Under the pieces are notes generated by a model. The model was not told the DNA's origin. It saw nothing but the letters and a program-made list of their open reading frames with translations, and searched no databases. From Actinomadura rupiterrae (lineage in GTDB: Bacteria > Actinomycetota > Actinomycetes > Streptosporangiales > Streptosporangiaceae), in assembly GCF_024172125.1 (NCBI RefSeq), contig NZ_JAMZEA010000006.1:496001-560000 (forward strand): DNA of 64,000 nucleotides, given 5' to 3'. The position numbers and the translations under genes are program-made. This document shows, piece by piece, positions 8,162 through 16,221 of this stretch. Each line of letters opens with the position of its first letter. Position 1 is the stretch's first letter.

Positions 8162-8191
8162 CTCCGGACCGCCCTGCTGGGCGGACGTTCC

Positions 8192-8263
8192 GGGCGATTA
8201 GCTCAGTGGGAGAGCGCTACCTTGACACGGTAGAGGTCACTGGTTCAATCCCAGTATCGCCCA
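8192..8263 (+). tRNA. tRNA-Val (GAC), copy 2
   Basis: This 72-nt tRNA is identical to the copies at 1204 and 36463, with acceptor GGGCGAT/ATCGCCC and anticodon GAC. Only a 30-nt spacer separates it from tRNA-Gly, where cassettes 1 and 3 carry tRNA-Cys. Confidence 0.98.
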
Positions 8264-8268
8264 CCACG

Positions 8269-8295
8269 AAAAGGCCCCGTTTTCGGGGCCTTTTT
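8269..8295 (+). terminator. Intrinsic terminator of tRNA cassette 2
   Basis: A strong hairpin, AAAAGGCCCCG, TTTT loop, CGGGGCCTTTTT, directly follows tRNA-Val and ends in a T5 tract. Confidence 0.93.
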
Positions 8296-8385
8296 CATGC
8301 CCCGGACCCGAAAGGATCACCTCTCCTCCTGGCGTGTCCGCCGTTTCGCGGTGCCTGTCGGCGCCGCTCCCTAAGATCATTTGGC

Positions 8386-9498
8386 ATGGCCGCTCCCCTC
8401 ACCCGCAGTTCCTGCCCTTCCGGGCATCTGTACGACTTCGATCTGGTCACCGTGGACGGGCGCCCGCTCGTCGTCGGAACCCCCGACCGTGATCACCGCG
8501 CCTTCACCTGGGACCCCGCCCGGGACATCTGGACGGAGCACACCCTCGCCAATCCCTGGTTCCACGATGAGGACGGCGACTACACCGAGATCACCTCGCT
8601 CGCCGCCGCGGTCGTGGACGGCAGGATCGTGATCGCCGGCGGCGGTGACCACCAGGGCTTCGCCCAGTGGGACCTGGAATCCGGCGCGGTCAGGCTGCAC
8701 GCCCTGGACGGCGGGGTCGCTTCGGCGACCGCGGTCGACTTCGCCGGCCAGAGCCTCTTTGTCTACGGAGGAACGTCCGAGACGGCCGTCCAGGTGTGGG
8801 AGCCGACGGTGCCCAGGACCGGCGAATCGGCCGATCCGGGAGACCAGCCCTTCCCCCGCATCCTCCGGGTCGAGATCTGGGAGCTGTCCTCCCGCTCGCT
8901 GAGCGCCAGTGCCGTCGCGGGCGGCATGATCGACGATCAGCGCGTCGTCGTGGGCGGCGATCGCAGCGGCGGCGTGCTCCTGTGGGACATCGACGGCCGG
9001 CATCCCACCGCCCGGCTCGACGTGGACGGCGCGACACCGAAGGTCTTCGCCCTCGTGGACGTGGACGGCCGCGCGCACGTCGTGGCCGGCGGCGAACGGC
9101 TCATGCTCGGCGACCCGTCCACCCGCGAGTGGGTCGCCGCGGCCACACCCGAGGACACCGCGGCCACGCTCAGGGACAACGCGGCCACGCCCGGGGACGG
9201 CGCGGCCGCGCTCGGGGACGGGGCGGCCACGCCCGGGGACGGGGCGGCCGCGCTCGGGGACGGGGCGATCTCGTGCCTCACCGCAGCCGTCGTGAATGGT
9301 CGTCCGATCGCCGTGACCGGCTCGGAGGGCGGCAAGGTCCATGCCTGGGACCTGGCCGGCCGCAGGCTCGTCAGCCGCCAGGTGGGCGAGCACTCCCGCA
9401 GCGTGGACGGCGTCGCCATCACCGAGCTGGACGGACGTCCAGTGGTCATCAGCAACAGCCGCCGCGACGCGATCTGCGTCTGGCAACTGGCACCATGA
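8386..9498 (+). CDS. WD40-like beta-propeller protein with repeat insertion
   Basis: A 370-residue protein of repeated ~40-residue blade-like segments with motifs such as VDGRPLVVG, VWEPT, LLWDIDG, VHAWDLAG and AICVWQLAP, typical of actinobacterial WD40-type repeats. No signal peptide or enzymatic domain is visible; a scaffold or ligand-binding role is inferred from the fold only. At about residues 253-295 there is an insertion of near-identical AATPGDGAAALGDG repeats between two blades, encoded by a matching DNA repeat, which looks like recent expansion. ATG at 8386 was chosen because the upstream open frame runs back through the tRNA genes and terminator. No strong ribosome binding site is seen. 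Confidence 0.8.
   Translation: MAAPLTRSSCPSGHLYDFDLVTVDGRPLVVGTPDRDHRAFTWDPARDIWTEHTLANPWFHDEDGDYTEITSLAAAVVDGRIVIAGGGDHQGFAQWDLESGAVRLHALDGGVASATAVDFAGQSLFVYGGTSETAVQVWEPTVPRTGESADPGDQPFPRILRVEIWELSSRSLSASAVAGGMIDDQRVVVGGDRSGGVLLWDIDGRHPTARLDVDGATPKVFALVDVDGRAHVVAGGERLMLGDPSTREWVAAATPEDTAATLRDNAATPGDGAAALGDGAATPGDGAAALGDGAISCLTAAVVNGRPIAVTGSEGGKVHAWDLAGRRLVSRQVGEHSRSVDGVAITELDGRPVVISNSRRDAICVWQLAP
9141..9267 (+). repeat. In-frame tandem repeat inside the propeller gene
   Basis: Units of about 21 bp built on GCGGCCACGCCCGGGGACG and GCGGCCGCGCTCGGGGACG alternate, encoding Ala-Ala-Thr/Ala-Pro/Leu-Gly-Asp-Gly. The period is a multiple of three, so copy changes keep the frame open. Confidence 0.85.
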
Positions 9499-9559
9499 CA
9501 CGCCCCGCATCAACACGGCTTCGTTGATCGGACGGCGGTCGCCGAAGGCTCGACGTCGG

Positions 9560-10918
9560 TCAAGGCGCGGCATCGGCGATGACCTTCCTGACATGGGACG
9601 CGGCCTCCGGGGCGAGGTCGATGGGGCGATGCACCATGGAGTTGTCCGCCGCCGTCGTGACCTTGTGGCCCGACTTCTCCATGGACGCGCGCAGCGCCCC
9701 GGTCGCGAGGTTCAGGAGCATCGCGCCCCGGACGGCGGGGCCCGCCACCTGGTTCTCCTCGAAGTCCTCGGCGAGGCGGCGGAACCCCCCGGCCCTGTCG
9801 AGCGGCGGGAGTTCGACCGCACCCGAAACCCGCGCGAGCTGCTCGTCCCACCGATCGTCCCATCGTGACCAGCGCCACCCCTCCCAGGCTCCGGAGGCGA
9901 TGTCGAGGATCTGGTCGAGCGTGCCGGTCGTCCAGACCCCGGCCTCGCGGGACTCCAGGTCCAGGTGGACACCGGACGTCGGGAAGCGGGCGCAGGACGA
10001 CACGGGCGTCCACCTGTCCAGGACGTCGAGAAGCCCTTCCGGCCCGTGCTCGATGACGTTCGCGCACCACGACCCGGGCGTGTAGGCCCGCACCACCCCT
10101 CCCCCGCCACGCGCCGCGCCTCTCCCGTCATGCGCCGCGCCTGCTTCGCCTTGAGCCGCGCCTTCGCCGTTTGGCGCCGCGCCTTCGCCGTTTGGCGCCG
10201 TACCCTCGCCGTTCCGCGCCGTACCCTCGCCGTTCCGCGTCGTGCCCTCGCCGTTCCGCGTCGTGCCCTCGCCGTTCCGCGTCGTGCCCTCGCCGTTGCG
10301 CGGGGCCGGGATTGGGGCGTCGGCCTCGGCAGGCTTCCCAGGCTCCCGGGGGTCGTCGCCGGACGGGCGGTGTCCGGTGATGGTGATCAGGCAGGCGGGT
10401 TCGGTCTCGTCGGCCGGGGTCATGCCCATCGGGGTGAGGGGCAGCTCGCGCGGGAGCGGCTCGTCCGGCGAGCGGCCCGGGAACGAGAAGTTCCGGAAGG
10501 CGCGCTCGAACTCGCCGACCGTCCGCAGATCGTCCGGCACCTTGAGGGTGCGGCGGGCGCGGACGGAGGCAGGGTCCTCCCCTACCGCGGCCACGATGTC
10601 GCCGAGGCCGTCGTAGGCCCACTCGACACGCCAGCCCGCCCAGGTGCGGGACAGCACGGCGAGCGCGGCGGCGCGGTGCGCGGCGTCGTGCACCCAGCCG
10701 AACCACAGCAGCCGCCGCCGGTCGTGGTCGATCAACGCCGCCCCGCTGCACATGGCGTCGTCGATCCAGCCGCCCGTCTCGGCCTGGAGCCCCGCGAACC
10801 GGGTCGCCTCGGCCGGGCCGGGCAGTAAGTCGGACACCATCGAGGCGCCGCCCCACTGCGAGTAGTACCGCTTCCAGGCTCCGGCCTGCTTGATCACGTA
10901 ATGCGCTCGATCTCCCAT
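9560..10918 (-). CDS. Hypothetical protein with central heptapeptide repeats
   Basis: A 452-residue protein I do not recognise. The N-terminal ~160 residues begin MGDRAHYVIKQAGAWKRYYS and include a Trp-rich segment; the C-terminal ~170 residues have DLESREAGVWTTGTLDQ and a Trp-rich EGWRWSRWDDRWDEQL. They are joined by a low-complexity linker of about eight heptads of the form RNGEGTT/PNGEGAA. There is no signal peptide or membrane segment. ATG at 10918 was chosen because it starts the conserved-looking N-terminus and the upstream extension lacks a ribosome binding site. It is convergent with the propeller gene, 61 bp apart, and divergent from the VOC gene. Function unknown. Confidence 0.75.
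   Translation of the reverse strand: MGDRAHYVIKQAGAWKRYYSQWGGASMVSDLLPGPAEATRFAGLQAETGGWIDDAMCSGAALIDHDRRRLLWFGWVHDAAHRAAALAVLSRTWAGWRVEWAYDGLGDIVAAVGEDPASVRARRTLKVPDDLRTVGEFERAFRNFSFPGRSPDEPLPRELPLTPMGMTPADETEPACLITITGHRPSGDDPREPGKPAEADAPIPAPRNGEGTTRNGEGTTRNGEGTTRNGEGTARNGEGTAPNGEGAAPNGEGAAQGEAGAAHDGRGAARGGGGVVRAYTPGSWCANVIEHGPEGLLDVLDRWTPVSSCARFPTSGVHLDLESREAGVWTTGTLDQILDIASGAWEGWRWSRWDDRWDEQLARVSGAVELPPLDRAGGFRRLAEDFEENQVAGPAVRGAMLLNLATGALRASMEKSGHKVTTAADNSMVHRPIDLAPEAASHVRKVIADAAP
10139..10303 (-). repeat. In-frame 21-bp tandem repeat in the hypothetical gene
   Basis: About eight 21-bp units with plus-strand core CGCCGTTCCGCGTCGTGCCCT encode the RNGEGTT heptads. Neighbouring units are nearly identical on the N-terminal side (higher coordinates) and more diverged on the other, which suggests growth from one end. 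Confidence 0.88.
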
Positions 10919-11097
10919 GCCACGCACAGTAGTCGTTCGATTGCAGTGCGCTGACCCTGTCGAGAGGTTCTCGTGCCTCTTTCTTGGCCGCATCCGGCCA
11001 ACCGACCAGTTGGGTCAAGGCGTCGCGGGGAAGGGGTGGCCAGCGGCCGGGGGACCGACCATCCTTCGGTGGAGGACGTCCAGCAGGAGGAGAGGAC

Positions 11098-11625
11098 ATG
11101 GCGGGAATCACCCAGCGGTCAGCGAAGGAGCCCCTGCTTAAGACGCGGTTCCTGTCCCACGGGACGCTGGAGGTGGTGGACCTCCAGGCGTCCCGGCGGT
11201 TCTACGAGGAGGTCCTCGGGCTGGAGGTGATCCAGCACGCTCCGATCGCGCTGATGGTGCGGCTCGGCGGCGACCACGTGTACGTGTGCGTCGAGACGCC
11301 GAAGGCCGCGCAGCACGAGATGCCGCTGCTCGGGCACAACGGGATCGACCTCGGGAGCCGCGAGGAGGTGGACGAGGCGCACGCGAAGATCTCGGCCGTC
11401 CGGGACGAGTACGGCATCCGGAAGATGACCAAACCGGTCGAGCAGCACGGGACCTACGCGTTCTACCTCCAGGACCTCGACGGCAACTGGTGGGAGATCT
11501 GCCACCTGCCCGACCGCGGCTACGCGTTCCGCTTCCGCGACGCCCGGCACGACCTGACCGGTCGCGACGTGTCGAAGGACGAGGCCGAGCGCGTCTTCAA
11601 GAAGGGCCTAGAGGAAATCGGCTGA
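11098..11625 (+). CDS. VOC-family (glyoxalase/dioxygenase fold) protein
   Basis: A 175-residue single VOC module. The motif FLSHGTLEVVDLQASRRFYE supplies the first metal-ligand histidine and TYAFYLQDLDGNWWEICH supplies the distal glutamate, so divalent metal binding is likely. The closest named relatives in memory are actinobacterial ring-cleaving extradiol dioxygenase-like and bleomycin-resistance-like VOC proteins; substrate unknown. ATG at 11098 has a strong AGGAGGAGAGG upstream. Its 3' end overlaps the convergent MocR-type gene by 18 bp, so no terminator separates them. Confidence 0.83.
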   Translation: MAGITQRSAKEPLLKTRFLSHGTLEVVDLQASRRFYEEVLGLEVIQHAPIALMVRLGGDHVYVCVETPKAAQHEMPLLGHNGIDLGSREEVDEAHAKISAVRDEYGIRKMTKPVEQHGTYAFYLQDLDGNWWEICHLPDRGYAFRFRDARHDLTGRDVSKDEAERVFKKGLEEIG

Positions 11626-13101
11626 CCGGAGGCCGCCCCGCGGACGTTTCGTCTCGTCCTTGAACGCCTTGGCAAGGTGCGCGAGTCCTGCCTGAACGCG
11701 CTCGGTCGGGATGGCGCCGTAGCCGAGGACGACGCCTTGCAGCGAAACCTCATCGCCGTACTTCGCCAGGCTCTGAGCAGCAACGCCCCGCTCCCCGGCC
11801 CTGGCCAGCACCGACGGGATGTCGACTGAAACGTCCGGCTTGAGCACTGCGCACAAGTGGAGCCCAGCGGTCGAGGGGACGGGATCGAGCCACGCCGCGA
11901 GATCGCCCGCCAGCGCCTCAGCTATAAGTTCGTGGCGGGCGGCATAGGTACGTGTGGCCTTCCGGACATGCCGCGCCAGCTCCCCCGAGTCGATGAACCG
12001 GGCGAGCGCCGCCTGCGTGACGGGCTCGCCATGCCAGTCGGAGAGCCGTTTGGCCGCGCACAGCGCCGGACGCAGCGAGGCGGGCGCGACGAGGAACCCG
12101 ACGCGCAGCATCGGCAGCAGGGTCTTCGAGAACGTCCCGACGTAGAGGACGCGTCCGGCGCGGTCGAGGCTGTGCAGCGGGTCGAGCGGACGGTCGGAGA
12201 AGCGGAACTCGCTGTCGTAGTCGTCCTCGACGATCACGGCGTCATGGCGTCCGGCCCAGTCGAGCAGCGCCGCCCGGCGCGCCAGCGACATCGGCGTGCC
12301 CAGCGGGAACTGGTGCGAGGGCGTCACATGCACCAGACGGGCACCGTCCGGAAGCGCCTCCACCTCAAGCCCCTCGCGATCAACCGGAACGGGCACGACA
12401 CGCGCACCGAGCGACCGAAACAGATCGCGCACCGGCGGATACCCCGGATCCTCCACGGCCACGATGTCACCCGGCTCGACCAGGACGCGTCCGATGAGAT
12501 CGAACGCCTGCTGAGCGCCCTGAGTCACCACCACGTCGTCGCCCCGCGCGCGCACGGACCGCGACAGGCCAGTAGACCGAGCGATCGCCTCGCGCAATCC
12601 ATGGTGTCCAGCGGGGGCTCCGTAACCAGCGGTCCGGATCGTCGACGCGCGCCACTCCGCCGCTAGCAGCCGCCTCCAAACCGGTAGCGGAAACAGCGCC
12701 GCATCAGGCTTCCCCATACGAAAGTCATAGGTCGGCGCCTCGGCATCGTCCGACGCTTCGACAAGCCCGTCCCAGACCGGGCGCGGCCGAATCGCACCTT
12801 CCGGGACGTCCCGGACGTGCCCCACTGGCGCCTGCCCCACGTACGTACCGGACCCGACGCGCGCCACAAGCAGCCCCTCGGCGGTCAGCCGCTCATAAGC
12901 CGCGGAGACGGTGTTGCGCGAAACGTTCAGCCGACGGGCCAGCTCCCGCGTCGGCGGCAAACGCTCGCCAGGACGCAGGCGCCCGTCCAGGATCGCGTCC
13001 AGAAGCTGCCGGTGGATGCGGGACGCGAAGTCCCCCGGACCGTCCAGGCTGATGTGCAGGTCGATCGCGATTGGCCCATCGGGGTAGGGGAGAATTGGCA
13101 C
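11608..13101 (-). CDS. MocR-type transcriptional regulator (GntR HTH fused to PLP aminotransferase domain)
   Basis: A 497-residue MocR/PdxR-family protein. A GntR winged helix at about residues 20-90 contains RPGERLPPTRELARRLNVSR and TVSAAYERL. The rest is a fold-type I aminotransferase domain with VIVEDDYDSEFRF and the PLP-lysine segment VGTFSKTLLP. Such proteins sense PLP or an amine ligand and regulate an adjacent divergent gene. GTG at 13101 was chosen because it immediately precedes the conserved N-terminus; with no clear ribosome binding site but a TACGAT -10-like hexamer about 12 bases upstream, a leaderless mRNA is plausible. The divergent neighbour is the DsbA-like oxidoreductase, its probable target. 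Confidence 0.87.
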   Translation of the reverse strand: MPILPYPDGPIAIDLHISLDGPGDFASRIHRQLLDAILDGRLRPGERLPPTRELARRLNVSRNTVSAAYERLTAEGLLVARVGSGTYVGQAPVGHVRDVPEGAIRPRPVWDGLVEASDDAEAPTYDFRMGKPDAALFPLPVWRRLLAAEWRASTIRTAGYGAPAGHHGLREAIARSTGLSRSVRARGDDVVVTQGAQQAFDLIGRVLVEPGDIVAVEDPGYPPVRDLFRSLGARVVPVPVDREGLEVEALPDGARLVHVTPSHQFPLGTPMSLARRAALLDWAGRHDAVIVEDDYDSEFRFSDRPLDPLHSLDRAGRVLYVGTFSKTLLPMLRVGFLVAPASLRPALCAAKRLSDWHGEPVTQAALARFIDSGELARHVRKATRTYAARHELIAEALAGDLAAWLDPVPSTAGLHLCAVLKPDVSVDIPSVLARAGERGVAAQSLAKYGDEVSLQGVVLGYGAIPTERVQAGLAHLAKAFKDETKRPRGGLRSADFL

Positions 13102-13122
13102 TACTGCGCGCCAATCGTAGAG

Positions 13123-13141
13123 CGTTGACTGGGGATCAACG
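13123..13141. promoter_or_regulatory. Candidate MocR operator
   Basis: An inverted repeat CGTTGA-N7-TCAACG lies between the divergent MocR gene and the DsbA-like gene, 28 bp from the latter's start. Position and symmetry suit an autoregulatory operator; binding is inferred. Confidence 0.5.
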
Positions 13142-13168
13142 AAACCTGAACGACCTTGGAGCGCCCCC

Positions 13169-13783
13169 TTGACCACCGTCGACATGTGGTTCGACCCCAA
13201 ATGCCCGTGGGCCTGGAACACCTCGCGCTGGCTGCTGGAGGTGGAACGCGTCCGCGACGTGGAGGTGCGCTTCCACGTCATGAGCCTCTGGCTCCTGAAC
13301 GACGGCCGCGAGGTGGACGACTGGTACCGGAACTGGCTGGCCGACACCCTCGGCCCCGTCCGCGTGGCGATCGCCGCCGAGCAGAAGTACGGCCCGTCCG
13401 TCCTGCGCGACCTCTACGACGCGCTCGGCAACCGCATCCACCACGACAAGACGCCGATCGGCCGCGACCTCTATGTGAGCGCCCTGACCGAGCTCGGCCT
13501 GGACCCCGGCCTAGCCGACGCCGCCGACTCCCCCGAGCACGACGAGGCCCTACGCGCGAGCCACCACGCCGGCCTCGACCCGGTAGGCGAGGACCTCGGC
13601 ACCCCCTCCATCCACGTCCCGGGCCCGGACGGCAAGGTCAACGCCTTCTTCGGCCCCGTCGTCACCCCCGTCCCCCGAGGCGAGGACGCCGGCCGCCTCT
13701 GGGACGGCGTCCTCCTCGTGACAGCCGCCCCCGGCTTCTACGAACTGAAACGAGGCCGCACCGAATCCCCCAGAGTCAACTGA
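13169..13783 (+). CDS. DsbA-family mycothiol-dependent oxidoreductase, Rv2466c-like
   Basis: A 204-residue protein close in pattern to mycobacterial Rv2466c, a mycothiol-dependent nitroreductase/disulfide oxidoreductase. The active-site segment DPKCPWAW near residues 9-16 is followed by a helical insertion and the cis-proline region GTPSIHV. It has no signal peptide, so it is cytosolic, consistent with reduction by mycothiol. TTG at 13169 was chosen because GGAG lies seven bases upstream; an ATG five codons downstream is an alternative. It diverges from the MocR regulator. In mycobacteria this family belongs to the SigH oxidative-stress response; control here may differ. Confidence 0.85.
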   Translation: MTTVDMWFDPKCPWAWNTSRWLLEVERVRDVEVRFHVMSLWLLNDGREVDDWYRNWLADTLGPVRVAIAAEQKYGPSVLRDLYDALGNRIHHDKTPIGRDLYVSALTELGLDPGLADAADSPEHDEALRASHHAGLDPVGEDLGTPSIHVPGPDGKVNAFFGPVVTPVPRGEDAGRLWDGVLLVTAAPGFYELKRGRTESPRVN

Positions 13784-13805
13784 CCCGCTCCCTGACAACA
13801 CGGGG

Positions 13806-13837
13806 GCGGGCCCGTTCCGGGGGGGGAACGGGCCCGC
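13806..13837. terminator. Bidirectional terminator hairpin
   Basis: A perfect 13-bp stem, GCGGGCCCGTTCC with its complement at 13825-13837 and a six-G loop, sits between convergent stop codons at 13783 and 13850. No T-tract is present. Confidence 0.8.
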
Positions 13838-13849
13838 GAGGGGTAGGGG

Positions 13850-15484
13850 TCAGTGGGCGGGGACGGTGTCGGTCGGCTGGGTCTCGGCGGCGGGGGCCTT
13901 GTCCTTGGGGGCGGAGCCGCGGAGGGGGACCTCCTTGATGAACCAGGCGGTGACGAAGGCGAGGGCGGCGAGGATGGCGCCGCCGATGGCGACGCCGTGG
14001 AGGCCGCTGGTGACGCCGGCCTCGAAGGCGTTGCGGATGTTCGCCGGGAGGGTGTGCAGCATGGCCGGGGTGATGTGGGCGCCGCCGGAGGCGATGCGGT
14101 GGCCGGCCGCCGCGCCGAGCTGGTCGGACGCGACGCTCTCCAGGCGGTGGGTGTAGATCGAGCCGAGGAGCGCGACGCCCAGGGAGCCGCCGATGGTGCG
14201 GAAGAGGGTGACCGCGCCGCTGGCCGCGCCCATGTCGCGCAGCTCGACGCTGTTCTGCGTGACCAGCATGCTGATCTGCATGATGAAGCCCATGCCCAGG
14301 CCGACGCCCAGGGTCAGCATGGAGCTGGTCGCGGTGGAGGTGTGGACGGTCAGCATGAGCAGGACGAGCATGCCGCCGGTGAGGACGGCGCCGCCGATGA
14401 TCGGGTAGATGCGGTAGCGGCCGTTGCGGGTGATGAGCTGGCCGGTGGTCAGCATCACCACGAGCATGCCGAACATCAGCGGGAGCAGCAGCAGGCCGCT
14501 GTTGGTCGGGGACGCGCCCTGGACGTTCTGCATGTACTGCGGCAGGAAGTTCACCGCGCCGAACATCGCGGCGCCGACCAGGAAGCTGAGGATCTGCGCG
14601 GCGGTGAAGTTGCGGCTGCGGAACAGGCGCATCGGCAGGATCGGCTCGGGGACGCGGTTCTCGGCGAACACGAACGCGACCAGGGCGACGACGCCGACGA
14701 CGCCGAGCGCGATGATCTGGACCGAGGCCCAGGGGTACTCGCTGCCGCCCCAGCTGGCGACCAGGGTGATGCAGACGACGCCGATGGTCAGCAGGGCCGC
14801 GCCGATGAAGTCGATCTTGGCCTTGAGGCGGCGCGAGTGCAGGTGCATGCCGAAGCCGGTGACCAGCAGGGCGACCGCGCCGATCGGGACGTTCACGTAG
14901 AAGGCCCAGCGCCAGCTGAAGTGGTCGGTGAGGAAGCCGCCGAGCAGCGGGCCGCCGACGAACGCGACCGGCATCATGCCGCCGATCATGCCCTGGAACT
15001 TGCCGCGCTCGCGCGGCGGGACCAGGTCGCCGATGATCGCCATCGCGCCGACCATCAGGCCGCCCGCGCCGAGCCCCTGCAGCGCGCGGAACCCGATCAG
15101 CTCGTTCATGTTCTGCGCGAGGCCGGACAGCATCGAGCCGGCCAGGAACAGCACGATGGACGACATGAACATGCCCTTGCGGCCGTACAGGTCGCCGAGC
15201 TTGCCCCAGATCGGGGTCGCGGCCGCGGCCGCCAGCGCGTAGGCGGTGACGACCCACGAGAGGTGGGCGAGCCCGCCGAGGTCACCGACGATGGTCGGCA
15301 GCGCGGTGCCGACGATCAGGTTGTCCAGCATCGCCAGGAACATGCCGAGCATGAGCCCGAAGATGCCGATGTAGATCTGGCGCTGGCTGTTGGCACCGCT
15401 CTCCCCGGCGGTCCCCGCCGCCGGGGCCGCTCCCGGCCCGCCCGCGGCGGGCGGCGCGGCCTGCCCGTTTGCTGCCTGCGACAT
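13850..15484 (-). CDS. MFS transporter, DHA2 family (EmrB/QacA, 14-TM)
   Basis: A 544-residue drug:H+ antiporter. After a ~35-residue Ala/Pro/Gly-rich cytoplasmic N-terminus come fourteen hydrophobic segments. The family motif C region is GRKGMFMSSIVLFLAGS, and the first-helix motif LAMLDNLIVGTALPTI matches the QacA signature. It should export cationic or lipophilic compounds using proton motive force. It is divergently transcribed from a TetR gene with three operator-like sequences between, so substrate-induced derepression is the likely control. Confidence 0.92.
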   Translation of the reverse strand: MSQAANGQAAPPAAGGPGAAPAAGTAGESGANSQRQIYIGIFGLMLGMFLAMLDNLIVGTALPTIVGDLGGLAHLSWVVTAYALAAAAATPIWGKLGDLYGRKGMFMSSIVLFLAGSMLSGLAQNMNELIGFRALQGLGAGGLMVGAMAIIGDLVPPRERGKFQGMIGGMMPVAFVGGPLLGGFLTDHFSWRWAFYVNVPIGAVALLVTGFGMHLHSRRLKAKIDFIGAALLTIGVVCITLVASWGGSEYPWASVQIIALGVVGVVALVAFVFAENRVPEPILPMRLFRSRNFTAAQILSFLVGAAMFGAVNFLPQYMQNVQGASPTNSGLLLLPLMFGMLVVMLTTGQLITRNGRYRIYPIIGGAVLTGGMLVLLMLTVHTSTATSSMLTLGVGLGMGFIMQISMLVTQNSVELRDMGAASGAVTLFRTIGGSLGVALLGSIYTHRLESVASDQLGAAAGHRIASGGAHITPAMLHTLPANIRNAFEAGVTSGLHGVAIGGAILAALAFVTAWFIKEVPLRGSAPKDKAPAAETQPTDTVPAH

Positions 15485-15514
15485 CGCTAGTCTCCCCTGG
15501 AGGACGGATTCTCA

Positions 15515-15585
15515 CTTACTTGCCGTCCGGCTAGTTTGCTTACCTGTCGTACGGTAAGCTCTCAACTAGCCGGTCGTCAAGTAAG
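15515..15585. promoter_or_regulatory. Three tandem TetR-type operators
   Basis: Three 20-bp pseudo-palindromes fit CTTACYTGNCGNNCGGYWAG: 15515-15534 (plus), 15539-15558 (plus, nearly perfect palindrome) and 15566-15585 (minus). Centres are 24 and 27 bp apart. Because the outer two are in opposite orientation, the block forms a 23-bp imperfect inverted repeat around the central site. It fills the gap between the MFS and TetR genes. Confidence 0.8.
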
Positions 15586-15605
15586 TTTGGGGTATTGGAG
15601 AGATC

Positions 15606-16184
15606 ATGGGCGGACGACGAGGCGACACCCGGGAGCAGATCCGCAAGGTCGCCCTGGAGCTGTTCGCCGAGCAGGGGTACGAGAAGACCTCGCTGCGCGA
15701 GATCGCCGAGCGGCTCGGGGTGACCAAGGCCGCCCTCTACTACCACTTCAAGACCAAGGAGGACATCGTCTCCAGCCTGTTCGCCGAGGTCGGCGAGAAG
15801 GTGGACGAGCTGCTGGCCTGGGCGGCGTCCGAGCCGATGACGCAGGCCCGCCGGGTGGAGATCCTGGACCGCTACGCCGAGATCGTCCGCGGGCCGGCCG
15901 GCGACCTGATGCGCTTCATGTCCCAGAACCAGCAGGAGATCCGCGACCTCAAGCCCGGCGAGGAGGCGCGCGAGCGGTTCCGCCGCCTCGCCCGCGTGCT
16001 GGGGAACGAGCAGGACCCGGTCGCCGACCAGCTCCGCGCCCGGCTGTCCATCATGTCCCTGCACATGAGCGTGTTCCTGATGGGCGACATGGACATCTCC
16101 GACGACCAGCGCCACGAGGCCGCCCTGCAGATCGCCAAGGAACTGCTCAGCGGGCGTCCGAACAACGAGAAGTCCGCGAACTGA
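15606..16184 (+). CDS. TetR-family transcriptional repressor
   Basis: A 192-residue TetR protein with a canonical N-terminal HTH at residues 10-55 (FAEQGYEKTSLREIAERLGV, then TKAALYYHFKTKEDI) and an all-helical ligand domain. GGAGAG lies just upstream of ATG 15606. It almost certainly represses the divergent DHA2 exporter and itself through the three operators. The effector is unknown. It converges with the FtsW-like gene. Confidence 0.93.
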   Translation: MGGRRGDTREQIRKVALELFAEQGYEKTSLREIAERLGVTKAALYYHFKTKEDIVSSLFAEVGEKVDELLAWAASEPMTQARRVEILDRYAEIVRGPAGDLMRFMSQNQQEIRDLKPGEEARERFRRLARVLGNEQDPVADQLRARLSIMSLHMSVFLMGDMDISDDQRHEAALQIAKELLSGRPNNEKSAN

Positions 16185-16221
16185 AACCGCTTAGGAGCGG
16201 AGGCCGACGACCTGAGCGTCC

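Noticed and set aside
7822..8385. N-terminal extension of the propeller protein
   Set aside because: It passes through tRNA-Gly, tRNA-Val and their terminator, so it cannot be translated as part of the gene.
13853..15490. 545-codon plus-strand frame opposite the MFS gene
   Set aside because: Complete antisense shadow of the DHA2 transporter, Ala/Asp/Glu/Arg-rich without domain features.
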